Source: Jiangella mangrovi
GTDB lineage: Bacteria > Actinomycetota > Actinomycetes > Jiangellales > Jiangellaceae
DNA: 64,000 bases
Assembly (NCBI RefSeq): GCF_014204975.1
Contig: NZ_JACHMM010000001.1
Location: 2,356,001 to 2,420,000, forward strand
Direction of reading: 5' to 3'
Positions 41,842 to 52,535 of the stretch are shown here, piece after piece. Position 1 is the stretch's first letter; each line of letters opens with the position of its first letter. The translations under genes and the position numbers were made by a program. The notes beneath the pieces were generated by a model. That model was given only the letters and a program-made list of their open reading frames with translations, made no database searches and had not been told where the DNA came from.

Positions 41842-43200
41842 ATGTGGAGGCGGGCCGGGGTCGTGGCGGCCGGCTGCGTGGTCGTCCTCGCCGCGGGCGC
41901 GGGGGTCGTGCTCGAACGACGGGGTGAGCTGCCCTGGTCGCAGGCCGAGGCCACGCAGGGATTCACGCTCGTCACGCCCGCCACCGGGCCGTCCCCGACG
42001 TGGTCGGCCGCACCCGGAGTCCTCGACGCGCCCGCGACGGCCGGCGCGGCGGGCGAGCCCGCGGTCGGCGAGGTGCTCGCGCCCACCCTCGGTGCGGCCG
42101 GGCTGGGCGGGCGGGTGGGCGTCAGCGTCGTCGACCTCACCACCGGCGTGACGTCCTACGAGACCGCCGGCGCCGACCCGCACACCCCGGCCAGCACGCT
42201 GAAGATCCTCACCGGCGCCGCCGCGCTGCACGCGCTCGGCCCGGACCACACCTTCACCACCCGCGTCGTCAGCGGGCCGGACCCGTCCGCCGTCACGCTC
42301 GTCGGCGGCGGCGACCCGACGCTCACGGCCGGCGACGACGGCCCCGGCACCCGGCTGGCCGACCTCGCCGCGGCGACGGCGGCCGCGCTCACTGAGGCCG
42401 GCGTCGGCTCCGTCACGCTCTCCTACGACGCGACGCTGTTCACCGGCCCGGCCGTCGACCCGGACTGGAGCCCCGGCTACGTCCCCAGCGTCGTCTCGCC
42501 GACCACCGCGCTCGCCGTCGACATCCTCGACCGGCCGTCCGACCCGTCGCTCGACGCGGCTGAGGAGTTCGCCGCCCTGCTCGGCGACCAGGGCATCAGC
42601 GTCGACGGCGACCCGGTGGCGGCAGCCGCGCCGGCCGACGGCACCGAGCTCGCGTCCGTCGCGTCGGCCCCGCTGGCCACTGTCGTCGAGGACATCCTCA
42701 CCACCAGCGACAACGACGGCGCCGAGGTGCTCGCCCGGCACGTCGCCCTCGCGGCCGGCGCCCCCGGCACGTCCGCCGACGCCGGCCCGGCCGTCCAGGC
42801 CGCGCTCACGGAGCTCGGGCTCGACGCGTCGGGCGCGACCCTGCTCGACGGCAGCGGGCTGGCCCGCGGGAGCGCGGTCCCGGCGACGCTGATCACCGGC
42901 GCGCTCACCCTGGCCGCGGGCCCGGACCATCCGGAGCTGCGCGCTGTCGTCACCGGGCTCCCCGTCGCCGCGTTCACCGGCACGCTCGCCGACCGCTTCG
43001 ACGACTCCGCCGCGGCCGGGCTGGTCCGGGCGAAGACCGGCACGCTCACGGGCGTGAGCGCGCTGGCCGGAGTGGTCGTGGCCGCCGACGGCGTGGGCTA
43101 CGCCTTCGCGGTGCTCGCCGACGACGTCGGCAACACGTTGTCGGCGCGGGCCGCGCTCGACGACGTCGCCGCGGCGCTGGCCGCCTGTGGCTGTGCCTGA
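41842..43200 (+). CDS. dacB: D-alanyl-D-alanine carboxypeptidase/endopeptidase, S13 family
   Basis: Exported penicillin-binding protein of 452 residues, PBP4/DacB type. An N-terminal membrane/signal segment (about 5-22) precedes the enzyme. Catalytic motifs: Ser118-x-x-Lys121 (STLK), Ser289-Asp-Asn291 (SDN) and Lys398-Thr-Gly (KTGT). The chain is shorter than the E. coli enzyme, as usual in actinomycetes. GGAGGGGG precedes the ATG. It trims or cuts cell-wall peptides and belongs to the conserved cluster with tilS and hpt. Confidence 0.93.
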   Translation: MWRRAGVVAAGCVVVLAAGAGVVLERRGELPWSQAEATQGFTLVTPATGPSPTWSAAPGVLDAPATAGAAGEPAVGEVLAPTLGAAGLGGRVGVSVVDLTTGVTSYETAGADPHTPASTLKILTGAAALHALGPDHTFTTRVVSGPDPSAVTLVGGGDPTLTAGDDGPGTRLADLAAATAAALTEAGVGSVTLSYDATLFTGPAVDPDWSPGYVPSVVSPTTALAVDILDRPSDPSLDAAEEFAALLGDQGISVDGDPVAAAAPADGTELASVASAPLATVVEDILTTSDNDGAEVLARHVALAAGAPGTSADAGPAVQAALTELGLDASGATLLDGSGLARGSAVPATLITGALTLAAGPDHPELRAVVTGLPVAAFTGTLADRFDDSAAAGLVRAKTGTLTGVSALAGVVVAADGVGYAFAVLADDVGNTLSARAALDDVAAALAACGCA

Positions 43201-43364
43201 GGCGGCACGGCAGTCGTTGACGTAGCGTGGACACCTGTGGAGGGCCGTGCATACCGGCGGCGACTGGGGGCCGAAGGCCTCCACGAGTCGTCGGTCCGGA
43301 GGGTGAACGACCGGACCGGGGTAAGGGAGATCCACATGCACGGCCCGAGACGTAAGGAGTGTTG

Positions 43365-44480
43365 ATGACGACCGCTGACAGTGCTCCCGAAATGGTCGAC
43401 TGGGACCTCGCGGTCGCGACGGCGCAACGCCTCGCCGGGCCGGGACCGGCCGTCACCGACTCCGAGGCCCGCGACGCGGTGTCGGAGCTGCGCCGGCTGG
43501 CGGCCGAGGCCGAGTCGCACGTCTACCGGTTCACCGGCCTCGACGCGTCGACGGCGACCGCTCCGCTGGTCGTGGTCGACCGCGGCAACTGGGCCCGGGC
43601 CAACGCCCAGAGCATGCGCACCATCATCGCGCCGCTCGAGCGCAAGCTGCAGAAGGGCCGCGAGCGCACCCCGTTCCAGCGGGTCGGCCCCAAGGTCACC
43701 GGGCTGCAGACCGGCGCGCTGCTCGCGTTCCTGGCCAGCAAGGTGCTCGGCCAGTTCGACCCGTTCTGGTCCGGCCGGTTCGGCGGTCCCGACGACGGCG
43801 CCCACGGCCGGCTGCTGCTGGTCGCGCCCAACATCGTCCACGTCGAGCGCGAGCTGGGCGTCGACCCCCACGACTTCCGGCTCTGGGTCACGCTGCACGA
43901 AGAGACCCACCGCGTGCAGTTCACCGCGGTGCCCTGGCTGCGCGACCACCTCCGCGGCGAGATCGAGGCGTTCGTCGCGGCCACCGACGTCGACCCCGGC
44001 GCGTTCGTCACCCGCGCCCGCGACGCCGTCCGTGTCCTGGCCGAGAGCGCCAAGTCCGGCGGCGACGGCGGTGGCTCGGTCCTCGATCTCGTGCAGACGC
44101 CCGCGCAGAAGGCCGTCATCGACCGCGTGACGGCGTTCATGTCGCTGCTCGAAGGGCACGCCGACGTCGTCATGGACGGCGTCGGCCCCGAGGTCATCCC
44201 GTCCGTCGAGACCATCCGCCGCCGGTTCCAGCGCCGCCGCTACTCCTCGGTCGGCCTCGACCGCACGTTCCGCCGGCTGCTCGGCCTCGACGCCAAGATG
44301 CGCCAGTACCGCGACGGCGCCGCGTTCGTGAACGCCGTCGTCGACCGCGTCGGCATGAGCGGGTTCAACCGCATCTGGGACTCCCCGGAGTCGCTGCCGA
44401 CCAAGGCCGAGATCGCCGACCCCGTCGCCTGGGTGCGCCGCGTCCACGGCACGCCGGCGCTCGGCCGCGACGGCGCCTGA
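43365..44480 (+). CDS. Zinc-dependent metalloprotease, DUF2342/zinicin-like
   Basis: Protein of 371 residues with the zinc motif HEETHRVQF (HExxH) near residue 180 and a downstream Glu in LEGHADVVMDG near 260, the pattern of the actinobacterial zinicin-like metallopeptidase family. No signal peptide is seen. The function in the cell is not known; the gene is regularly found between dacB and tilS in actinobacteria. AAGGAG at 43354-43359 supports the start at 43365. An eight-base inverted repeat (43292-43299 and 43311-43318) lies in its leader. Confidence 0.9.
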   Translation: MTTADSAPEMVDWDLAVATAQRLAGPGPAVTDSEARDAVSELRRLAAEAESHVYRFTGLDASTATAPLVVVDRGNWARANAQSMRTIIAPLERKLQKGRERTPFQRVGPKVTGLQTGALLAFLASKVLGQFDPFWSGRFGGPDDGAHGRLLLVAPNIVHVERELGVDPHDFRLWVTLHEETHRVQFTAVPWLRDHLRGEIEAFVAATDVDPGAFVTRARDAVRVLAESAKSGGDGGGSVLDLVQTPAQKAVIDRVTAFMSLLEGHADVVMDGVGPEVIPSVETIRRRFQRRRYSSVGLDRTFRRLLGLDAKMRQYRDGAAFVNAVVDRVGMSGFNRIWDSPESLPTKAEIADPVAWVRRVHGTPALGRDGA

Positions 44481-44502
44481 CGGCGCGCGCGGCTCCGCGG
44501 CC

Positions 44503-45468
44503 ATGGGGCACCCGCACCTCGACGTCCGGCGGGCCGTCCGCGCGGCCCTCACCGAGGTGCCCGACGGGTCGACGGTGCTGGTCGCCTGCTCCGGCGGGGC
44601 CGACTCGCTGTCCCTGGCCGCCGCGACGGCGTGGGTGGCGGCCCGGTCCGGCGGCCGGCTGCGGGCCGGCGGCGTGTGCGTCGACCACGGGTTGCAGCCG
44701 GGTTCGGCCGAGCGGGCCCGGGCGACGGCGGCCGCGCTGAGCCGGCTGGGCCTCGACCCCGTCGCCACGGTCCACGTCAACGCCTCGCGCGGGCCCGACG
44801 GTCCCGAGGGCAACGCGCGCGCGGCCCGGTACGCGGCGCTGACGGCGGCGGCCGATCGTGCGGGCGCCTGCGTGGTCCTGCTCGGGCACACCCTCGACGA
44901 CCAGGCCGAGACCGTTCTGCTGGGGCTCGCCCGCGGCTCGGGTCCGCGGTCGCTGTCGGGCATGGCCGAACGCTCCGGTGCGTTCCGGCGGCCGCTGCTC
45001 GGGCTGCGCCGTTCCGTGGTCCGGGCCGCGTTGCCCGCTGGGCTCGAAGCCTGGGACGACCCGCACAACGAGGACGCGGCGTACGCGCGGGCGCGGGTGC
45101 GGCATCGGGTGCTGCCCGTGCTCGAGGCGGAGCTGGGGCCGGGGGTCGCCGAGGCGCTGGCCCGCACCGCCGACCTCGCCCGCGCCGACGCCGACGCCCT
45201 GGACGCGCAGGCAGCCGCCGTCGACACCCTGGCCGTCGCCGAGCTGGCGGTGCTGCCGCGGGCGGTCCGGTGGCGAGTGCTGCGCCGGGCGGCGATCGCC
45301 GCGGGCAGCCCGGCTACCGACCTCACGGCCGCACACGTCGCCGCCGTCGACACCCTGGTGACCGCCTGGCGAGGCCAGATCGGAGTGGACCTCCCCGGCG
45401 CCCTCCGCGCCACCCGCGCCGAAGGCGCCCTCCACTTCACCCCCCGCAAGGGGACGGAAGCCGGCTGA
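44503..45468 (+). CDS. tilS: tRNA(Ile)-lysidine synthase
   Basis: PP-loop ATPase of 321 residues that changes the wobble C of the CAU-anticodon tRNA(Ile) to lysidine, which lets it read AUA. The PP-loop is SGGADS near residue 30; GHTLDDQAETVLLGLARGSG is the second signature. It lacks a long C-terminal extension, as in other actinobacteria. ATG at 44503 is 22 bases after the previous stop. Confidence 0.95.
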   Translation: MGHPHLDVRRAVRAALTEVPDGSTVLVACSGGADSLSLAAATAWVAARSGGRLRAGGVCVDHGLQPGSAERARATAAALSRLGLDPVATVHVNASRGPDGPEGNARAARYAALTAAADRAGACVVLLGHTLDDQAETVLLGLARGSGPRSLSGMAERSGAFRRPLLGLRRSVVRAALPAGLEAWDDPHNEDAAYARARVRHRVLPVLEAELGPGVAEALARTADLARADADALDAQAAAVDTLAVAELAVLPRAVRWRVLRRAAIAAGSPATDLTAAHVAAVDTLVTAWRGQIGVDLPGALRATRAEGALHFTPRKGTEAG

Positions 45469-45488
45469 GCCGAGCGGAGCGGTGCGGG

Positions 45489-45575
45489 GAGGCAGAAGAT
45501 GTGGAGCCGGCGTCAAGAGCGCACGCGGCATGCTTCACCGCCGCGAAGCGGAGCCGGCGCAGCATCTTCTGCCTC
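45489..45575. terminator. 13-base inverted repeat between tilS and hpt
   Basis: GAGGCAGAAGATG (45489-45501) and its exact complement (45563-45575) frame 61 bases that hold a further pair of GCCGGC blocks (45506-45511 and 45553-45558). It fills most of the gap between tilS and hpt. It may attenuate read-through or be a stable RNA structure; no T-run follows. Confidence 0.55.
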
Positions 45576-45614
45576 ACCACACCCCACCGAAGCGGCGTGT
45601 GAAAGGCTGCCGTC

Positions 45615-46166
45615 GTGGATCCAGAACACGTCGATGGCGACCTCGAGAAGATCCTCTTCACGGAGGAGGAGATCCAGAGCAAGCTCGCCGAGATGGCGCG
45701 TTCCATCGAGCGCGACTACGAGGGCAAGGACCTGCTGCTCGTCGGCGTGCTCAAGGGCGCGATCATGGTCATGGCGGACCTCAGCCGGCACCTGTCGCGG
45801 CATGTCGAGCAGGACTGGATGGCCATCTCGTCGTACGGCTCGGGCACGCGGTCCAGCGGCGTGGTGCGCATCGTCAAGGACCTCGACACCGACATCACCG
45901 ACCGGCACGTGCTGGTGGTCGAGGACATCATCGACACCGGGCTGACGCTGTCGTGGCTGGTCTCGAACCTGCGCTCGCGCGGGCCGGCGTCGGTCGAGGT
46001 GTGCACGCTGCTGCGCAAGCCCGAGGCCGCGAAGACGGCCGTCGAGGTGCGCTACGTCGGCTACGACATCCCCAACGCGTTCGTGGTCGGCTACGGCCTC
46101 GACTTCGCCGAGCGCTACCGCAACCTGCGGGTCGTCGGTACTCTGGCGCCGCACGTGTACAGCTGA
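45615..46166 (+). CDS. hpt: Hypoxanthine phosphoribosyltransferase
   Basis: Purine salvage enzyme of 183 residues that joins hypoxanthine or guanine to PRPP. The PRPP loop is VVEDIIDTGLTLSWLV near residue 100, and DWMAISSYGSGT and FVVGYGLDFAERYRNL are typical of the family. It starts with GTG at 45615. It precedes ftsH, a conserved order in many Gram-positive genomes. Confidence 0.96.
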   Translation: MDPEHVDGDLEKILFTEEEIQSKLAEMARSIERDYEGKDLLLVGVLKGAIMVMADLSRHLSRHVEQDWMAISSYGSGTRSSGVVRIVKDLDTDITDRHVLVVEDIIDTGLTLSWLVSNLRSRGPASVEVCTLLRKPEAAKTAVEVRYVGYDIPNAFVVGYGLDFAERYRNLRVVGTLAPHVYS

Positions 46167-46383
46167 CGAGCATGCGATGTGACGGACTCGGTGGGCCGCC
46201 CCGGGAACACGGCGGCTCACCTGCGACGTTCCTACCATGTAACAGACCTGCCGGAATGGTCGCGCAGGCCCGCGCAAGGTATCGTCGGACGATCCGACAC
46301 CTTCGGTGGACGTGCCGGGCGTTCGCGGCATGTGCTGAAGGCAGCCGATCATCAGGAGGTACGGGGCCGCAAGGTCTCGCATC

Positions 46384-48405
<2,022 letters not shown>

Positions 48406-48410
48406 GGGGC

Positions 48411-49010
48411 GTGAACGCGGAGCCGGTGCTGCCGGAGCCACCCGGGCAGTTCGACCACGCCCGGGTGGAGGCGGCGGTCCGCGAGCTGCTGATCGCCGTC
48501 GGCGAAGACCCCGAGCGCGACGGCCTGCTCGAGACCCCGTCACGAGTGGCGCGGGCGTACGAAGAGATGTTCCGCGGCCTGCGCCAGAACCCCGCCGATG
48601 TCCTGACCACGACGTTCGAGCTCGGCCACGATGAGATGGTGCTGGTCAAGGACATCGAGCTGGCCTCCATGTGCGAACACCACCTGGTCCCGTTCTACGG
48701 CTACGCGCACGTCGGCTACATCCCCGGCCCCACGGGCCGCATCGCCGGGCTGTCCAAGCTGGCCCGGCTCGTCGACGTCTACGCCAAGCGGCCGCAGGTG
48801 CAGGAGCGGCTGACGTCGCAGGTCGCGAACTCCCTGGTCGAGCTGCTGAAGCCGGCCGGGGTCATCGTCGTCGTCGAAGCGGAGCACCTCTGCATGACGA
48901 TGCGGGGCGTCCGGAAGCCCGGTGCGAAGACGGTCACCAGCGCCGTCCGGGGCCAGCTGCGTGACGCGACCACTCGCGCTGAGGCCATGAGCCTGATCAT
49001 CGGCCGGTAG
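48411..49010 (+). CDS. folE: GTP cyclohydrolase I
   Basis: First enzyme of tetrahydrofolate synthesis, 199 residues, turning GTP into dihydroneopterin triphosphate. Zinc and active-site motifs: [10 protein letters not shown] near residue 85 and [16 protein letters not shown] near 155. GTG at 48411 follows the ftsH stop by five bases, so it is in the same transcript. The usual next genes folP, folB and folK are not here; a strong inverted repeat and an unrelated convergent gene follow. Confidence 0.96.
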   Translation: MNAEPVLPEPPGQFDHARVEAAVRELLIAVGEDPERDGLLETPSRVARAYEEMFRGLRQNPADVLTTTFELGHDEMVLVKDIELASMCEHHLVPFYGYAHVGYIPGPTGRIAGLSKLARLVDVYAKRPQVQERLTSQVANSLVELLKPAGVIVVVEAEHLCMTMRGVRKPGAKTVTSAVRGQLRDATTRAEAMSLIIGR

Positions 49011-49026
49011 ACGGTCACCTCGGGTC

Positions 49027-49117
49027 GCCGGTGGGAGGGGATGCCGTCCCCGCCCGCCTCGCTCGTTCCTCGCTCGGACGCCCGCGCCTACCCCTGACGG
49101 CATCCCCTCCCACCGGC
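49027..49117. terminator. 22-base perfect inverted repeat after folE
   Basis: Bases 49027-49048 are the exact complement of 49096-49117 (core GGTGGGAGGGGATGCC), with 47 bases between that include CCTCGCTCGTTCCTCGCTCG. It lies between the convergent folE and LLM oxidoreductase genes and should stop transcription from both sides. Confidence 0.7.
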
Positions 49118-49151
49118 TCCCGTGGGGTCGGCTCGGCCTCGTCGGCTCGGC

Positions 49152-49937
49152 TCAGGCTCGGTTGGAGTTGTGGTTGTCGCGCCAGGCGGTCCAGGCGGCG
49201 ATGGAGCCGAGATCGTACAGCGGGCCGGACGCGCTGAGGGTGAAGAGGGTGATGCCGAGGTCGAGGAGGTCTTCGGCGGCGGGGCCGGGGTGGCCGCTCA
49301 CTGCCGTCGAGCGCTCGATCTCGTTCGGGTCGCGGCCGACCGTCGCGCACCAGCCGTCCAGCACCTCGGACTTGTGCCGCAGGATGCGGGCGTCGCCGAA
49401 GGCGTGCCAGATGGTGCCGTGCTCGGCGACGTGGCGCAGCGTCTTCTTCTCGCCGCCACCGCCGATGAGGATCGGGATGTCGCGCGTGGGTGGCGGGTTC
49501 AGCTTCGACCAGCGGCTCTTGATGCGCAGCAGCGCCTCGCCGAGCTCGTCCAGCCGGCTGCCGGCAGTGCCGAACTCGTAGCCGTACTCGTCGTAGTCGC
49601 GCTGGAACCAGCCGCCGCCGATGCCCAGGATGAGCCGGCCGTCGCTGATGTGGTCGACGGTGCGGGCCATGTCGGCCAGCAGCTCGGGGTTGCGGTAGCC
49701 GACGCTGCTCACCAGCGCGCCGATCTCGACCCGGGAGGTCTGCTCCGCCCAGGCGCCGAGCATGGTCCACGACTCGAAGTGCTTGCCGTCGGGCTCACCG
49801 CGCAGCGGGAAGAAGTGGTCCCAGTTGAAGACGATGTCGACACCGAGGTCCTCGGCCTCGGCAGCGGCACGGCGGATCTCCTTGTAGTCGGCGTGCTGCG
49901 GCTGGATCTGGACACCGATGCGAATCGGTCGGGACAT
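49152..49937 (-). CDS. LLM-class F420-dependent oxidoreductase
   Basis: Luciferase-like TIM-barrel oxidoreductase of 261 residues that probably uses coenzyme F420. Supporting text: GVQIQPQHADYKEIRRAA and AEDLGVDIVFNWDHFFPL at the start, SSVGYRNPELLADMARTVDH, and GIGGGWFQRDYDEYG. ATG at 49937 follows GAGG by six bases; the frame is open upstream. The substrate is unknown. Confidence 0.9.
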   Translation of the reverse strand: MSRPIRIGVQIQPQHADYKEIRRAAAEAEDLGVDIVFNWDHFFPLRGEPDGKHFESWTMLGAWAEQTSRVEIGALVSSVGYRNPELLADMARTVDHISDGRLILGIGGGWFQRDYDEYGYEFGTAGSRLDELGEALLRIKSRWSKLNPPPTRDIPILIGGGGEKKTLRHVAEHGTIWHAFGDARILRHKSEVLDGWCATVGRDPNEIERSTAVSGHPGPAAEDLLDLGITLFTLSASGPLYDLGSIAAWTAWRDNHNSNRA

Positions 49938-50013
49938 GCGTGCCTCGTTCGTGTCGGGGGATGACCACAGGGACAACCCCGCGGCGCCGCCCCGGCATTC
50001 CGCCCGGCACGGA

Positions 50014-50730
50014 CTACGAGCCGGCCCGGCGGAATCCGTGCAGGTCGGACTGGGTCTGGTTCACGTAGATGTCGCGTCCGCCGTCGGGATCGGGGAGCCG
50101 GACGGTGAGCCCGTAGTTCTCGTCGACGACGGTGGCGCCGAGCCCGTGACGCACCAGCCGCTCCGCCAGGGCGCGCACGTCGCCGTCGTACTCGAAGGAC
50201 AGCTGGACGCCGGTCGGCTCGGGGCCGTGCGCCGCCACCAGCCCGCCGCCCGGCGCCGTGAAGTCGACCCACGTGCCGGAGTGCGCCGCGATGCGCACCG
50301 TCAGCCCGAGCCGGTCCAGGACGCCGGCCGCGCCCGGCACGTCCGGCGTGTACCAGAGCGGCAGTGCCGACAACGCCGGGTCGGCGCCCGGGACCGGCGC
50401 CGTGTCAGGGCGCTCGTCGACGTGCAGGCGCAGGCCGTCGGGCCCGGTGACCTCGAGGCGGCCGCCGGCCGACACCGTCGCCAGCCCGTTGCGCTCGCAC
50501 TGCTCGGCCAGGGCGAGCAGGTCGGGCGCGGTGAACCCGAGCTCGGTGCCGGGCTCGTCGGCACGGACGACGGCGACCCGCCCGCCGCCCAGGGCGAGCT
50601 CGACGCCGTCGGACCCCGCCGCCACGCCGGACCCCGTCGCCACGCCGCCGAGGGCCTCGATGATCAGGACCCACTGCTCGACGTGCGGCGTGCGCCGGAC
50701 CGGGCGTGCGGTGAGCACGGGCTCGGTCAT
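50014..50730 (-). CDS. VOC-superfamily protein with two domains
   Basis: Protein of 238 residues that looks like two VOC-type halves (about 20-110 and 118-230), both divergent; the second half has VDFTAPGGGLVAAHG and LSFEYDGDVRALAERLVRHG. Metal-binding residues are not clear, so it may bind rather than convert a ligand. Its ATG overlaps the stop of the tiny RHH gene, so it is last in a TetR-controlled operon. Confidence 0.75.
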   Translation of the reverse strand: MTEPVLTARPVRRTPHVEQWVLIIEALGGVATGSGVAAGSDGVELALGGGRVAVVRADEPGTELGFTAPDLLALAEQCERNGLATVSAGGRLEVTGPDGLRLHVDERPDTAPVPGADPALSALPLWYTPDVPGAAGVLDRLGLTVRIAAHSGTWVDFTAPGGGLVAAHGPEPTGVQLSFEYDGDVRALAERLVRHGLGATVVDENYGLTVRLPDPDGGRDIYVNQTQSDLHGFRRAGS

Positions 50731-50882
50731 CGGGGATCCTCCTCCTGGGCCGCGGCGAGATACTGCGTGAGTGCCTTCTCGACGAACGCCGACAGGCTCA
50801 GGCCCTCGTCGATGCTGCGGTGCTTGACCGCGCGGACGACGTCGGGCGGCAGGTAGACGTTGAACTGCACCTTGTCGGGCAT
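50727..50882 (-). CDS. Small ribbon-helix-helix (CopG-like) protein
   Basis: Protein of 51 residues: MPDKVQFNVYLPPDVVRAV, then HRSIDEGLSLSAFVEKALTQ. The strand followed by two helices is the ribbon-helix-helix DNA-binding pattern of CopG/Arc-type regulators and antitoxins. No toxin-like partner is adjacent. The start is two bases after the stop of the upstream transporter and has no ribosome site, so it is probably made by coupled translation. It overlaps the VOC gene as ATGA. Confidence 0.75.
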   Translation of the reverse strand: MPDKVQFNVYLPPDVVRAVKHRSIDEGLSLSAFVEKALTQYLAAAQEEDPR

Positions 50883-50883
50883 G

Positions 50884-50897
50884 GCTAGAATGCTAGC
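50884..50897. promoter_or_regulatory. Short palindrome over the junction before the RHH gene
   Basis: GCTAG (50884-50888) and CTAGC (50893-50897) form a five-base inverted repeat with a four-base centre, exactly where the ribosome site of the RHH gene would be and over the stop codon of the transporter gene. RHH proteins bind such short palindromes; autoregulation is a guess. Confidence 0.3.
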
Positions 50898-51592
50898 AAG
50901 CTCGGGACCGCGTCACGGACCAGGAGCACGCCGGCGATGCCCATGATCCAGGCCAGAGTCTCGCCGGAGTTGGCCCGCAGCCAGTCGCGGAACCGCTCGA
51001 ACCGCGACCGCACCCGCTCGCCGGCGACCCGCCAGACCACGTACAGCAGCAGGCCCGGCAGCACCATGACGACGGTGTAGCCGGCCAGCAGCGGCGCCCA
51101 CTGAGCCGGGCTCAGTCCGGCGGAGGTCATCAGCCCGATCGCTGCGAGGTAGGGCAGCGCCGTCGCCGCCTCGAGCAGCCCGGTGGTGACGCCGAGGCCG
51201 ACCATCGCCGGAATCGTCTGTGCCCGCCCGGCCCGCCGCTCCGACCGCCCGGCCGCACCGCTGGCGCCGTCGCCGTCCTCCCGCTCCTTCTTCTTCGTGG
51301 GCACGAACCAGCAGCCGACGAAGAGCGCCGCGCCGATGCCGGCCTGGACGAGGTAGGCGGTGCGGCCGTGCATCGCGTCGCCGAGGGAGTCGGTGACGGC
51401 GCCGAGCCCGGCCATGAGGGCGACGCCGAGGCAGAAGTAGAACGCCGCGACCGTCGCGAGGTAGCTGGTCAGCAGGCGGGCCGTGCGCAGGCCGCCGGTG
51501 AGCAGCAGGTAGATCGAGATGCCGATCGTCGCCGGGCTCAGGGTGTCGAGCAGCGCCAGGCCGTAGACCGGCAGGACGACGTCGAGACCCAT
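50885..51592 (-). CDS. GAP/Sap-family (SfLAP-type) membrane transporter
   Basis: Membrane protein of 235 residues with six likely spans in two groups around a charged loop (KKKEREDGDG near 100). GLALLDTLSPATIGISIYLL at the start and a repeat-like second half (GLGVTTGLLEAATALPYLAAIGLM, given as separate motifs TGLLEAATALPY and LAAIGLM) fit the GAP family, named after mycobacterial proteins that export glycopeptidolipids or sulfolipids. The cargo here is unknown. It is the second gene of the TetR-controlled operon. Confidence 0.85.
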   Translation of the reverse strand: MGLDVVLPVYGLALLDTLSPATIGISIYLLLTGGLRTARLLTSYLATVAAFYFCLGVALMAGLGAVTDSLGDAMHGRTAYLVQAGIGAALFVGCWFVPTKKKEREDGDGASGAAGRSERRAGRAQTIPAMVGLGVTTGLLEAATALPYLAAIGLMTSAGLSPAQWAPLLAGYTVVMVLPGLLLYVVWRVAGERVRSRFERFRDWLRANSGETLAWIMGIAGVLLVRDAVPSLLAF

Positions 51593-51593
51593 G

Positions 51594-51782
51594 TCACCGG
51601 CTCCTGCTCGCGCGGGTCGCCCGGAAGACGACGGTCACGACGACCGCGACCACGACGACGACCGCGGCGAACGGGGCGACGTCGACGGCGGTCTCGCCGG
51701 TCGGCACGATCACCTGCCGCAAGTAGTTCGCGCCCGCGATGGCGATGACGTACACCCACCAGGGCGCCCAGCGGTCCTTCAT
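51594..51782 (-). CDS. Small membrane protein of unknown function
   Basis: Protein of 62 residues with two hydrophobic segments (about 8-24 and 34-52) and a basic end. ATG at 51782 follows AAGGA by six bases; the longer frame to 51830 would run through the operator. It is the first gene behind the divergent TetR operator and one base from the GAP transporter gene. I do not recognise it; it may be a small partner of the transporter. Confidence 0.75.
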   Translation of the reverse strand: MKDRWAPWWVYVIAIAGANYLRQVIVPTGETAVDVAPFAAVVVVVAVVVTVVFRATRASRSR

Positions 51783-51804
51783 GATGATCCTTCCCCTGTT
51801 CCAA

Positions 51805-51837
51805 CACGACTGTGCGAAATAAATTAGCACAGTCGTG
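51805..51837. promoter_or_regulatory. Perfect TetR-type operator in a divergent promoter region
   Basis: CACGACTGTGC (51805-51815) and GCACAGTCGTG (51827-51837) are exact inverted copies around the AT-rich centre GAAATAAATTA. The site lies between the TetR gene and the first gene of the minus-strand operon, so it should control both. Confidence 0.88.
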
Positions 51838-51850
51838 ATAGAAAGGCCCC

Positions 51851-52501
51851 ATGCCGAAGGTGGTCGACCACGAGCAGCGCCGCCGCGAGATCGTCGACGC
51901 GGTGCTGCGGGTGGTCGTGCGCGACGGCGCCGCCGGGGCGTCCGTGCGGACGGTCGCGGCCGAGGCCGGGTGGTCCACGGGCGCGCTGCGGCACTACTTC
52001 GCCACCCAGCGCGAGCTGCGCGAGTTCACCGCGCGCATGGTCACCGAGCGGGTGGGGGCGCGGATCCGCGCGTACGTCGGCGAGCATGAGTTCGCCCTGC
52101 CGCTGCCGGAACTGGCGGCGGGCATCCTGGAACAGCTGATCCCGCTGGACGAGCAGCGGCGCGAGGAGTACCAGCTGTGGCTGGCCATCGGGGAGTGGTC
52201 GCGGACCGACCACGTGGAGGAGTCGGCCCGCATGTGGGCCGAGCAGCGCGACATCTACCTGCAGATCGTGTACCGGCTCTCGGGCTACCCGAACGAACCG
52301 GTGCCGGCCGACGGCCTGGATCCGCGCGTCGCGGCGTGGGCGGAGTACCTGCACGTCTTCGTCGACGGGCTGGCCGCCCAGGCGATGTTCGTGCCCGCGG
52401 ACATGCCGCCGGACCGCGTCCGTGCGGTGCTGCGGGCGTTCCTCGCCGAAGTGCCGTCGCTCGCGGACCGGTCCCGGTCCGCAAGCGACGGCGGCGCCTG
52501 A
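51851..52501 (+). CDS. TetR-family transcriptional regulator
   Basis: Repressor of 216 residues. The N-terminal helix-turn-helix (about 10-55) reads RREIVDAVLRVVVRDGAAGA and VRTVAAEAGWSTGALRHYFA; the C-terminal ligand domain is helical with Trp-rich segments (YQLWLAIGEWSRTD). ATG at 51851 stands 14 bases from the operator. It most likely represses itself and the four-gene operon with the GAP transporter. Confidence 0.93.
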   Translation: MPKVVDHEQRRREIVDAVLRVVVRDGAAGASVRTVAAEAGWSTGALRHYFATQRELREFTARMVTERVGARIRAYVGEHEFALPLPELAAGILEQLIPLDEQRREEYQLWLAIGEWSRTDHVEESARMWAEQRDIYLQIVYRLSGYPNEPVPADGLDPRVAAWAEYLHVFVDGLAAQAMFVPADMPPDRVRAVLRAFLAEVPSLADRSRSASDGGA

Positions 52502-52535
52502 CGTGCGCGGTGGCGCCTCGGCACCACCGCGCGGG

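Noticed and set aside
46354-46360. Perfect AGGAGGT far ahead of the ftsH ATG, suggesting an upstream start
   Set aside because: There is no ATG, GTG or TTG in frame between it and the ATG at 46384; AAGG at 46371 is adequate.
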